From: Deltaproteobacteria bacterium
GTDB lineage: Bacteria > Desulfobacterota > Anaeroferrophillalia > Anaeroferrophillales > Tharpellaceae
Length of the DNA stretch: 64,000 nucleotides
Assembly (NCBI GenBank): GCA_016938065.1
Contig: JAFGVI010000118.1
Span: forward strand, 40,374-104,373
Direction: 5' to 3'
In this document: positions 42,090-50,566 of the stretch, piece by piece
Layout: every line of letters begins with the position of its first letter
Numbering within the stretch: the stretch's first letter is position 1
Notes under the pieces: generated by a model
What the model was told of the DNA's origin: nothing
Databases searched by the model: none
The model's input: only the letters and a program-made list of their open reading frames with translations
Translations under genes and position numbers: made by a program

Positions 42090-43097
42090 TTAACAACCAT
42101 AATAATCGCGATACCAGTCAATAAACTTGCCGATTCCCTGTTCCAGCGTCGTATGAGGACTGAAGCCGACCGCACTCTGCAGGTCGACGATGTCAGCATA
42201 CGTTGCCGGGACATCGCCGGGCTGCATCGGCAACAGCTCCTGCTTGGCTTTTCGGCCCAGTTTCCTTTCCAGAATATCGATAAAATCGAGTAGTTTTACA
42301 GGACTGTGGTTGCCTATATTGTAAAGACGGTACGGGGCCGGACTGGTGCCGGGGTCTGGGTCGGCTCCATTCCAGTTGCGGTCAGCTTCCGGCAGATGGG
42401 AAAGTAAACGCACGATTCCTTCGACAATATCATCAATGTAGGTAAAATCCCGCTGCATCAGTCCTTGATTAAAAACCTTGATCGGCTCGCCGGCCAAAAT
42501 CGCCTTGGTAAAAAGAAAAAGCGCCATGTCGGGCCGACCCCAGGGTCCGTAAACAGTGAAAAAACGCAGACCCGTAACCGGCATGCCGTAGAGATGACTG
42601 TAAGCGTGGGCCATCAGTTCATTGGCCTTTTTACTGGCAGCATAGAGACTGACCGGATGATCGACGTTATCGTGTACGGAAAACGGCATCCGCGTGTTCA
42701 GCCCGTAAACCGAACTGGATGAAGCGTAGATCAGATGTTCCACGCGGTTATGACGACAACCTTCAAGAATATTAAGAAATCCCGACAGATTACTGTCGAC
42801 ATAAGCCTTGGGATTTTCCAGACTGTAGCGAACCCCGGCCTGGGCTGCCAGATTGATGACCTGATCAAAGGCCGCCTCCCGGAAAAGCTTCTCCATCCCC
42901 TCACCGTTCATCAGATCAAGCTTGACAAAAGTAAAATTTTTATGCCGGCAGAGAATTGCCAGGCGATCCTTTTTCAGTGCAACATCATAATAATCGTTTA
43001 GATTATCGAGTCCAACGACTTCCCTCCCCTCCGCCAGCAGTCGCAAACTGACGTGAAAGCCGATAAATCCGGCAGCACCCGTGACTAATATGCTCAT
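42090..43097 (-). CDS. NAD-dependent epimerase, UDP-glucuronate 4-epimerase-like
   Basis: VTGAAGFIGFHVSLRLL, YASSSSVYG, SLYAASKKANELMAH, PWGRPDMALFLFTKAIL. Confidence 0.92.
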   Translation of the reverse strand: MSILVTGAAGFIGFHVSLRLLAEGREVVGLDNLNDYYDVALKKDRLAILCRHKNFTFVKLDLMNGEGMEKLFREAAFDQVINLAAQAGVRYSLENPKAYVDSNLSGFLNILEGCRHNRVEHLIYASSSSVYGLNTRMPFSVHDNVDHPVSLYAASKKANELMAHAYSHLYGMPVTGLRFFTVYGPWGRPDMALFLFTKAILAGEPIKVFNQGLMQRDFTYIDDIVEGIVRLLSHLPEADRNWNGADPDPGTSPAPYRLYNIGNHSPVKLLDFIDILERKLGRKAKQELLPMQPGDVPATYADIVDLQSAVGFSPHTTLEQGIGKFIDWYRDYYGC

Positions 43098-43138
43098 GAC
43101 TTTTTCACTCCAACCTTTATCAGCAAGATGAAGACAAA

Positions 43139-43176
43139 CGAAAAAAGACCGGCACAGCCTGACTGCCCGGTCTTTC
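43139..43176 (-). terminator. Rho-independent terminator of the PilZ gene
   Basis: Minus strand AAAGACCGG...CCGGTCTTTTTTCG. Confidence 0.88.
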
Positions 43177-43217
43177 TATCTGTCTTTGCAACTATTTATC
43201 GGTAAAAAACACTTTCG

Positions 43218-43535
43218 CTACATATCAAATTTGGGAGCATTGCTGACAAACTGATAATGTCCATCGAAACTTACTCCGACCCCTTCACTCTCCCTCCGAA
43301 CCACACGACCATTCATCTCAACCCATGAACCTGAACCGGAAAAGGAGTTAAGGTAGAGATTCACTTTAATATCTGTTCCATTCTCCAGAGATTGACCATC
43401 GGTTAAAAGAAAAGCTCCACTGCAGGAAACATCCCTGGTTTTCCATTTATAAGTTTCGATCTGACCGCTGCCACAAAAAGCTTCAACATGCGCTGGAACT
43501 TGTAGGTTATATCTGGTCACTACTCTTTTTTCCAT
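43218..43535 (-). CDS. PilZ-domain protein (putative c-di-GMP binding)
   Basis: KRVVTRYNL..., TRDVSCSGAFLLT, GVGVSFD. Confidence 0.8.
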   Translation of the reverse strand: MEKRVVTRYNLQVPAHVEAFCGSGQIETYKWKTRDVSCSGAFLLTDGQSLENGTDIKVNLYLNSFSGSGSWVEMNGRVVRRESEGVGVSFDGHYQFVSNAPKFDM

Positions 43536-43785
43536 GAGATCACCTGTTCTGGAAACTGCGTCGCAAGAAACTATGTAAAGATAACGTATTCACTATCAAT
43601 AAAATAGAGATTCGACAGTAAATATCATTCCCTGAACTTAAATTAACTCAGCACCTCTGCATTGTTAGAATATACAACAATCTCTAAAAAAAGCAATCAG
43701 CCAAAAGTATGAAAATTATAGTAAAAAACTGATCTGTTTACACTATTTTCATACTGATAAAGCACTAGCTCTATTCGACCATTAA

Positions 43786-44208
43786 TCAGCTGAACTCCCG
43801 GGCTACCAGCTTAAAAATAGTATTGTCGGCACTCTTCATTAAAACCTCTCGCTCATCTGCAGGCAAAAAAGAGTGAGAAAAGGCCTGCTTGATAATTGCC
43901 AGTGCATCCCAAAGCGTAATCCCGCCAACCAGGCGGGAGGCAAGAAGATACTCACCGGTCAATGTGGTTTTACTGATCCCCGGATTATCGGTGCAGATGG
44001 TTAACGGCAGACCCATCTGCCAAAGCTTCTGCAAGGGATAAGGTGGATAATCAGCAAGCGCCGCCATGGCCGCCGCTCTCTTTAAACGTTCATTCGCCCC
44101 TTTTTCATTATCCCACCGATCGCTGATCACAACGAAACCGAATCGGGGCTGAAGCAAAGGCAAATTTCCCATTAAACTTTCCGTTCCGATGCAGAAACAC
44201 CGTATCAA
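43786..44208 (-). pseudogene. C-terminal fragment of an adenosine/AMP deaminase-like protein
   Basis: LADYPPYPLQKLWQMGLPLTICTDNPGISKTTLTGEYLLASRLVGGITLWDALAIIKQAF; N-terminal metal-binding HxH half absent. Confidence 0.75.
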
Positions 44209-44389
44209 TCTGATGCCGCATCAAAAGATTGATCGCGGCACTGGTAATCTCAATACGCCCGATAATCACCAGCTGCTCGGTCTTAAAAGGAAAGATCGTC
44301 TTTAAAAGATCATCACCTTTACGCAACTGCAGAACGTCACCGTTTTTTACCAGGCGCCCATAATCTGAAACAACATAAATGATCGACAC
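44108..44389 (-). pseudogene. N-terminal fragment of a Cas1-like integrase
   Basis: GTG start; SIIYVVSDYGRLVKNGDVLQLRKGDDLLKTIFPFKTEQLVIIGRIEITSAAINLLMRHQIDTVFLHRNGKFNGKF matches the Cas1 N-terminal pattern; truncated before the catalytic domain. Confidence 0.75.
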
Positions 44390-44398
44390 AGTTTTACC

Positions 44399-44566
44399 CT
44401 AACCTAAAAGATCAATATTATCGCAAAAATCATCGTCATCGAGCAAAAATAAAGGCTCGTCATCCAGCAGCAAGAGAATAGCCGCTATCAGCTCATCCCG
44501 GCATAAATCAACACCCCTCGCCACTCCGACATCACTGCCAATCTGAAGAGATCCCCGGTCTAACAT
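44399..44566 (-). CDS. Hypothetical 55-aa ORF just upstream of the Cas1-like fragment
   Basis: MLDRGSLQIGSDVGVARGVDLCRDELIAAILLLLDDEPLFLLDDDDFCDNIDLLG; 9 nt before the Cas1-like start; possibly itself a fragment. Confidence 0.4.
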   Translation of the reverse strand: MLDRGSLQIGSDVGVARGVDLCRDELIAAILLLLDDEPLFLLDDDDFCDNIDLLG

Positions 44567-45257
44567 CTTCTCAAGCTACTTTCGCTAATCCAGGACCATC
44601 TTTTTTTCCACTCACGCTCCCACCCCTTGCAAAGCAGCTCCAGACTTATCTCTAAACCATTATTTTTTTTAAACTTCAGCGGGCCAATAGACCGCCCTCA
44701 CTTATCACCTGTTAAGCAAGTTGAAAGAAGTAAATGAATTGTTTCGTCTCAATCCTTTTTATCAGAAGGCTTTTTTCATCCGGTTATATCGTAAACACCC
44801 CTATCCACTCCATTAACCACAAATCACCATACTATACAAAACCTATTTTGCAGTATTTCGTGACAATCCATCAAAAAAAACCGGTCGGCCCTGTGGAACC
44901 CGCCGTTACCGGCCTTAAAACCAGCTTCCTGATAATCATGTAACCGCGATTATGCGAAGGATCTGTTGTTTGAAATATAGGGGTTGCAATATGGTACATA
45001 TCATTCTTTTGTCAAAAAAATGGGCCTGAGCCGGTTAAGCGGAAAAAAGATAAGCATGTTTCATCCGAAGGGGCATTTTTTTCATATACTCCCCCACATC
45101 TCTAAAATTAATTACTAATTTCAATCACTTACCAACATAATTCCGGACATCATGCCAGCCGTGACGTATACATTGCACAAAAAACATATACATCGCGACC
45201 TTTTTAAAACACTTCTCTTTACCATAAACATACGGCTATAGCATGTAAATTCAATAA

Positions 45258-45286
45258 GTTAGATGAAAAACTGAAATTCATCCAAC
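45258..45286. repeat. Imperfect inverted repeat upstream of the sigma54-like promoter
   Basis: GTTAGATGAA-aaactgaaa-TTCATCCAAC (9/10 arm pairs). Confidence 0.55.
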
Positions 45287-45289
45287 CAC

Positions 45290-45305
45290 TGGAACGCCTT
45301 ATGCT
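45290..45305 (+). promoter_or_regulatory. Sigma54 (-24/-12) promoter-like site
   Basis: TGGaACG-CCTT-aTGCT against TGGCACG-N4-TTGCW: GG and GC doublets at exact spacing, about 72 nt before the first ORF of the redox module. Confidence 0.65.
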
Positions 45306-45376
45306 GACTGTAGATTGTATAAAGAATACAGACAGGAGGCAGTCAAGCCTTCTGGAAATAAGCGGAGGTGAGAAAA

Positions 45377-45625
45377 ATGAAAACCATGTTACGTATCGTC
45401 ACAGTGTTTGCCGCCCTGCAGGCAACTTCGGTCTTTGCCGCTAGCGGCGCCGGGGGTGGAGGGATCGGTCTCATCGGATGGATTTTCATCGGCTTTATGG
45501 CGGTTATTGTAGCCTTCCAGTTCGTTCCCGCCGTAATTATGTTCGGCTCGATGATGGCGGCTGTTTTCGGCAAGGCTAAAAACCGGGAAAGTGCGGCGCA
45601 CAGCGCCAAGGCTGACAACTCCTGA
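45377..45625 (+). CDS. Small single-TM membrane protein with signal peptide
   Basis: RBS ggaggtg; MKTMLRIVTVFAALQATSVFAASGAGGGGIGLIGWIFIGFMAVIVAFQFVPAVIMFGSMMAAVFGKAKN. Confidence 0.75.
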   Translation: MKTMLRIVTVFAALQATSVFAASGAGGGGIGLIGWIFIGFMAVIVAFQFVPAVIMFGSMMAAVFGKAKNRESAAHSAKADNS

Positions 45626-45677
45626 TTGAGGCTCTACCCGAAAGATTTGCTGTAAAAAAAAGGGGGGAGGGTAAATC

Positions 45678-46091
45678 ATGCAGCTTCTTCTTATAGCTGA
45701 CAGGGATGATGAAACCAGCCGGCGGATCGTCGGGTTTTTCAGCGGCAGCGAATATCAGGTCATTGAGGCCGATTCAGTGGATGTTGTGCTTCGCAATGTT
45801 CTGAAAAAAGAAGCTAATGTCGTGCTGCTGGGAAGTGAATTCGACGGTTTGTCGGCCATGGAAATCATCCCCCTTTTAAAAAAATGTAATCAGAACCTAA
45901 CTATTATCCTTATATCAAACGAAGAGTCCCTTCCTCTTATTCGCAGATTCCGTAAAGAGGGAATATTTTATCACGCCTTGAAACCGGTAAACGGCGACGA
46001 CCGGGAGGAACTCAGACAGGTAGTGCAATGCGCTTTTCATAATTCAACAGACAGGAGACTGTCACGAAAAGATCCTGCCAGGGACATCTGA
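45678..46091 (+). CDS. Response regulator receiver-like protein lacking the phospho-acceptor Asp (pseudo-receiver)
   Basis: LLLIADRDDETSR..., NVVLLGSEFDGLSAMEIIPLL, IILISNEES, YHALKPV. Confidence 0.8.
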   Translation: MQLLLIADRDDETSRRIVGFFSGSEYQVIEADSVDVVLRNVLKKEANVVLLGSEFDGLSAMEIIPLLKKCNQNLTIILISNEESLPLIRRFRKEGIFYHALKPVNGDDREELRQVVQCAFHNSTDRRLSRKDPARDI

Positions 46092-46111
46092 CAAAAAAAG
46101 GAGGATAAATC

Positions 46112-46357
46112 ATGAAAACGGTTACATCGACACTCTTTCTGGTTCTGGCTGTTTGCAGTCCGGCTTTTGCCGAAGGTACAACGATGGTTTACAAAAGCGG
46201 GATTCTCGTTTCCGTTTTCGTCGGCATCTGTGCGCTGATCGTTGTCGCCCAGCTGGTTCCCGCCCTGATGCTGCTCATGGGATTCATCAAGGCATCAGTC
46301 GCCGCGGCCTGCAAAAAGGAACTCCCGGCAACCGAATCATCGCGCAAAGGCAATTAA
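46112..46357 (+). CDS. Small single-TM membrane protein, similar to 45377..45625
   Basis: RBS aaaggagg; MKTVTSTLFLVLAVCSPAFAEGTTMVYKSGILVSVFVGICALIVVAQLVPALMLLMGFIKASVAA. Confidence 0.75.
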   Translation: MKTVTSTLFLVLAVCSPAFAEGTTMVYKSGILVSVFVGICALIVVAQLVPALMLLMGFIKASVAAACKKELPATESSRKGN

Positions 46358-46406
46358 AAAAACGACCCCTACAAAAACCGCATGAGACCGATAAGGAGAA
46401 TCTTTC

Positions 46407-46595
46407 ATGAGCCACCAGCTTATTCAATTTTTTAACGATATCGGCGGAGTCGTGCAGATCGGCACCCTTGTCGAATATTATGATTATATCAAAGCCGTCG
46501 AATATCTGATCTGCGTCGGATTTCTGGTCGCGTTCCCGATTTTTTATAAGAACGTTATTATGTACAACAATGATGCCGAAAACAAAGATGCATAA
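46407..46595 (+). CDS. Small single-TM membrane protein
   Basis: MSHQLIQFFNDIGGVVQIGTLVEYYDYIKAVEYLICVGFLVAFPIFYKNVIMYNNDAENKDA; RBS aaggaga. Confidence 0.7.
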   Translation: MSHQLIQFFNDIGGVVQIGTLVEYYDYIKAVEYLICVGFLVAFPIFYKNVIMYNNDAENKDA

Positions 46596-46626
46596 AACAG
46601 CTGCGAATGTGAGGAGGATTGAACGC

Positions 46627-47151
46627 ATGAAAAGTAGAAAAATCTGGGTCTGGAGAGGAATTGTGGCGCTGTTTTTTATCGCTGCTCCGGCTTTCGGCAC
46701 GGTTGACGAACCGCCGGCATCCGTGTCGATAGGCTCCCTCTCCCACCTTTACAGCGAGGTTGTTTTTGATCACGACTTGCATCTGAGCGTCACCGACGAC
46801 TGCTCAGTCTGCCACCATCACCGCTTCGGCAAAGGGGTTAAAGAGGAGCGCTGCGCCAGATGCCACTCTGAGAGCCAGGGAACCTTTTCCGCAAGATGCA
46901 GTGATTGTCATGTCGAAAAACCATTCTCCGTCGAGCATATCATGATGATGGAGGCTGATCCCAAACGCTACCATATCGATATGACCGGACTCAAGGGAGC
47001 CTATCATCTGAAGTGCTATAACTGCCATGCCGCTATGGGAGCGCCTTCCGAATGCGGAGACTGTCACGCTAGAAGCGATGCAGGTGATCGTTTCTACCAC
47101 TCCGGAATATATGCGCCGGCCGGTGGCAGCCCGACAGGAAAACATGAATAG
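46627..47151 (+). CDS. Multiheme c-type cytochrome (five CXXCH motifs)
   Basis: Signal peptide; CSVCH, CARCH, CSDCH, CYNCH, CGDCH. Confidence 0.9.
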   Translation: MKSRKIWVWRGIVALFFIAAPAFGTVDEPPASVSIGSLSHLYSEVVFDHDLHLSVTDDCSVCHHHRFGKGVKEERCARCHSESQGTFSARCSDCHVEKPFSVEHIMMMEADPKRYHIDMTGLKGAYHLKCYNCHAAMGAPSECGDCHARSDAGDRFYHSGIYAPAGGSPTGKHE

Positions 47152-47199
47152 CTTTTTCCGAAAAAATCATTTCGCAAATGAAAAGGGGGATAGAACATT

Positions 47200-48141
47200 A
47201 TGAGTGGTATAAGCCGGAGAAAATTTCTCAAATCGACCGTCATCGCCGGCGGCAGTGCCGCTGCGGCGATGACTTCCGCCAAAAGCGCATTTGCTATGAA
47301 GGAGTTCCAGGGTTATCCGGACAGTATGGGCGTCCTGGTTGATCTTACCCGCTGCATCGGCTGTCGCACCTGTGAAGCCGCATGCAACAAGGAACATAAT
47401 CTGCCGGAACCGGCACTGCCCTTCGACAATCTTTCAGTTTTCGACGAGACCTTTCACGAAGGTAAACAGAAACGACGCACCACCGACAAGGCCTACACGG
47501 TCGTCAACCGCTATGCTGAACAAGAGCCGGGCGGTCCGGTCTACCGGAAAATCCAGTGCAACCACTGCAGCGAACCGGCCTGTCTGACCTCCTGTTTTGT
47601 TAACGCCTACAAAAAGACCAAGGAGGGAGCCGTGGTCTACAACCCGAATGTCTGTGTCGGCTGCAGAATGTGCATGGTGGCCTGTCCCTTCGGCATTCCG
47701 GCCTACTCCTATGACAGCGCCCTGCATCCCGAAATCATAAAATGTAACTTCTGTTACGACACTCGGTTAAAAAACGGCAAACCACCCGCCTGTGTCGAGG
47801 CGTGTCCGCAGGAAGCTCTGACTTTCGGCCATCGCAAAACCCTGGTCAAAACCGCCCATGAACGCATCCGCTCTAATCCCGGCAAGTACGTTGATCATGT
47901 CTACGGCGAAACCGAAGTGGGCGGCACCTCCTGGATGTACCTGTCCAGCGTCCCCTTCGAACAGGTTGGTTTCAACACCACCCTGCAGCACCATCCGATT
48001 CTGGACAATACCAAGAGTTTTCTGGGCATCGTACCCATGGTCTTAGGCATCTGGCCGGCGATGTTTCTGGGTTTCCACCTTCTCGCAAAAGGAGGCAAAA
48101 CCGAGAATAAAGAATCCAATGCCGGCGAGAGCTGCAAGTAA
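47200..48141 (+). CDS. Tat-exported 4Fe-4S ferredoxin-type subunit with C-terminal TM (HmcB/DsrO-like)
   Basis: SRRKFLKST Tat signal; CIGCRTCEAAC, CNHCSEPAC, CVGCRMCMVACPFG, CNFCYD; C-terminal TM. Confidence 0.9.
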   Translation: MSGISRRKFLKSTVIAGGSAAAAMTSAKSAFAMKEFQGYPDSMGVLVDLTRCIGCRTCEAACNKEHNLPEPALPFDNLSVFDETFHEGKQKRRTTDKAYTVVNRYAEQEPGGPVYRKIQCNHCSEPACLTSCFVNAYKKTKEGAVVYNPNVCVGCRMCMVACPFGIPAYSYDSALHPEIIKCNFCYDTRLKNGKPPACVEACPQEALTFGHRKTLVKTAHERIRSNPGKYVDHVYGETEVGGTSWMYLSSVPFEQVGFNTTLQHHPILDNTKSFLGIVPMVLGIWPAMFLGFHLLAKGGKTENKESNAGESCK

Positions 48142-48221
48142 GAGATCTTATCAGAACATTTTCTATTAAAAACCAGCAAGTCAGCTGCAAGGCACTAAAA
48201 AAGAGTGGAGGGCCACTGAGA

Positions 48222-49574
48222 ATGAAACATCTTATAAAAAAAGGCTTCAGTCCGGTCAACTCGTTGAATAATCCGGACAATGGTCACAAATGGAGTTTAT
48301 GGCAGAAACTGCGGCTTGGACTTACTCCGGCCGAGTATTTTCAACAGCTTCTGCGCAACCCTTTCAACTGGGTTTTATGTGTTATATTTGCCATCGGCCT
48401 GCCGATCATTGTCTACCGCTATGTTATGGGTCTGGGCAGTGTCATGCATGCCAGCTATGACTATCCCTGGGGCCTTTTCTTGGGGTTCGGGCTTTTCTGC
48501 ATGGTGCCGCTTTCCGCCTCCGGCTTTCTGCTCGGCACGACCGTGGAGCTGTTCGGTCATAAAAAATTCAAACCCATCCTCAACCTGGCCCTGCTCAACG
48601 GCCTGCTCGGCTATTTCTTTGCGGTGGTTTACCTGCTCGTTGATCTGGGCTGCCCCTGGCGACTTTACTACCCCATGTTTGTTTCCTGGGGTACGGCAGC
48701 TGTTCTTTTTTTAGTCGGCTGGCATGTCGCAACCTACCTGTCGGTCCAGATCATGGAGGTTTCCGAAGCCTTTTTTGCCTGGATAGGCTGGCCGGCCGCC
48801 AAAAAATACATTCATGGGGCAACCATCGGCCTGACCGTTGCCGGGATCATTCTCTCCACACTCCACCAGGGAGCTCTGGGAACCCTTCTCACCTATGCTC
48901 CCGGGAAAGTACACCCGCTCTGGTATTCATCGGAGTTTATGTGGATCTTCTATCTCTGTTCTTCGATTTTCGCCGGACTCTGTATGGTTATCGCGGTCAG
49001 CACCATTGTCGAAAAAACCATGGCCTGGCGGTGCAGCCGTGAATTCCTGGATAATCTCGGAGCCATCACCATCGGCCTGGCCAAAGGCGCCAGCATGGCC
49101 CTGGTAACCTACTTTGTGATCAAGCTTATCGGCCTGACCCATGACAACCAGTGGTCCTATCTGGCAACCGGCTGGGGGAAATGGTATATGCTGGAAATAT
49201 CACTCGGCGTCATCCTGCCGATTATCCTTTTCTCCATCGCCATTCGGAAAAACAGCGTCGGCCTGGTACGTTTCACCGCCTTCATCACGATTGCCGGACT
49301 GATGATGAACCGGCTCAATACAGCTCTGATCACCTTCAACTGGAACCTCTATCAGGAGATCCCTCATCCTCTGGAAACAATCATCAGCGTAACCATCTTT
49401 GCCCTGTTTATAGTGGTCTATCGCTTTATCCTCTATCGGCTGCCAATACTCTATACTTGGCAATCCGTGCCGGCATTGGAAATGGCAACGGTCCCCGTAC
49501 TCGAGCCGGCCGAAACCGTTCCGGTCCAACCGGAGCCCCACTTTGCCACAGTGATGCCATCAATCGAAAACTAA
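48222..49574 (+). CDS. NrfD/HybB-type polytopic quinol-interacting membrane subunit
   Basis: About 10 predicted TM segments; YDYPWGLFLGFGLFCMVPLSASGFLLG; follows the FeS subunit. Confidence 0.88.
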   Translation: MKHLIKKGFSPVNSLNNPDNGHKWSLWQKLRLGLTPAEYFQQLLRNPFNWVLCVIFAIGLPIIVYRYVMGLGSVMHASYDYPWGLFLGFGLFCMVPLSASGFLLGTTVELFGHKKFKPILNLALLNGLLGYFFAVVYLLVDLGCPWRLYYPMFVSWGTAAVLFLVGWHVATYLSVQIMEVSEAFFAWIGWPAAKKYIHGATIGLTVAGIILSTLHQGALGTLLTYAPGKVHPLWYSSEFMWIFYLCSSIFAGLCMVIAVSTIVEKTMAWRCSREFLDNLGAITIGLAKGASMALVTYFVIKLIGLTHDNQWSYLATGWGKWYMLEISLGVILPIILFSIAIRKNSVGLVRFTAFITIAGLMMNRLNTALITFNWNLYQEIPHPLETIISVTIFALFIVVYRFILYRLPILYTWQSVPALEMATVPVLEPAETVPVQPEPHFATVMPSIEN

Positions 49575-49632
49575 CGCCGGAACAGCCGGAAAGTCAGATT
49601 ACAAACCGGAAGACCGGAAAGGAGAATCGGAT

Positions 49633-50496
49633 ATGTTCAACCGCTTTGCTTCCAAAGCAATCATCCCGGTAGCGCTCTCTCTGACTGGTTTTGTCGTTAT
49701 CTGCAGCCTCATACTCTACTCCTCGATTAAAGCTGATTTTTTACGGGATGCGGTACGGCAGGAGACCAGTCTTGCCGATACCGTCGTCAGTTCAACCCGC
49801 TACACCATGATGACCGGGGACCGGAAAAACCTCTACCATATTATTGACAGCATCGGCGTGCAGAAAGGCATTGAGCATCTGCGGATTTTCAATAAAGATG
49901 GGGTTATCATGTTCTCCTCGGATCCCGGCGAATTAAACCAGGTTGTCGACAAAACGACAGCCGGATGTATCGAGTGCCACAGCGGTCCCGTACCTACGGT
50001 ACGTCTGGGCTCCATGCAGCTGGCGCGGCACTTTGTCAATGCCAGAGACCACAATGTTCTGGCCATCACCGCTCCGATCTACAACGATGCGGACTGCTCT
50101 GCCGGCGACTGTCATTTTCACCCCTCTCACCAGAAGGTGCTGGGAACCCTGGATATCGGCCTTTCAACCGCGTCTTTAGACAGCAGCCTGCTGGCTCTGC
50201 GCTGGAAAATGATAGTTTTCTGCATCATGGTTCTTATCTTGTCCGTAGGCGGAGTCAGCGCGCTTCTCAGACGCAACCTGCTGACACCGATCAACCAGCT
50301 ACTGGATTATGTAAAAAAAGTTTCCGAAGGAACATTAGAGAATGATTTTCCCAGGGGAGTCAGCGAGGTTGAGACCCTGGGACAGAGCTACTTTGACATG
50401 GCCCGAGAAAAGCACTTAGCTGAAACGACATTGATAAAAGCCAAAAAAACTGATATTACAACGCCGGAAAAGGATCATAAACAGGGAAAAAAGTGA
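49633..50496 (+). CDS. Membrane HAMP-domain protein with periplasmic c-type heme sensor domain, no kinase domain
   Basis: Two TMs, CIECH and CSAGDCH motifs, HAMP-like segment, C-terminus ends without HisKA/HATPase or MCP signalling domain. Confidence 0.85.
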   Translation: MFNRFASKAIIPVALSLTGFVVICSLILYSSIKADFLRDAVRQETSLADTVVSSTRYTMMTGDRKNLYHIIDSIGVQKGIEHLRIFNKDGVIMFSSDPGELNQVVDKTTAGCIECHSGPVPTVRLGSMQLARHFVNARDHNVLAITAPIYNDADCSAGDCHFHPSHQKVLGTLDIGLSTASLDSSLLALRWKMIVFCIMVLILSVGGVSALLRRNLLTPINQLLDYVKKVSEGTLENDFPRGVSEVETLGQSYFDMAREKHLAETTLIKAKKTDITTPEKDHKQGKK

Positions 50497-50566
50497 ACAC
50501 TCCGATTTAGTTTTCAGTCAGACGGAACTTCAGATGTAAAGATGGCGAACCAGAGGGGAGGGGTAA

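Noticed and set aside
44734-44943. 69-aa ORF MNCFVSILFIRRLF...
   Set aside because: AT-rich intergenic sequence, no convincing RBS or family; probably non-coding.
44570-45250. Possible CRISPR array next to the Cas1-like relic
   Set aside because: Looked for regularly spaced direct repeats of 24-40 nt and found none in this AT-rich stretch.
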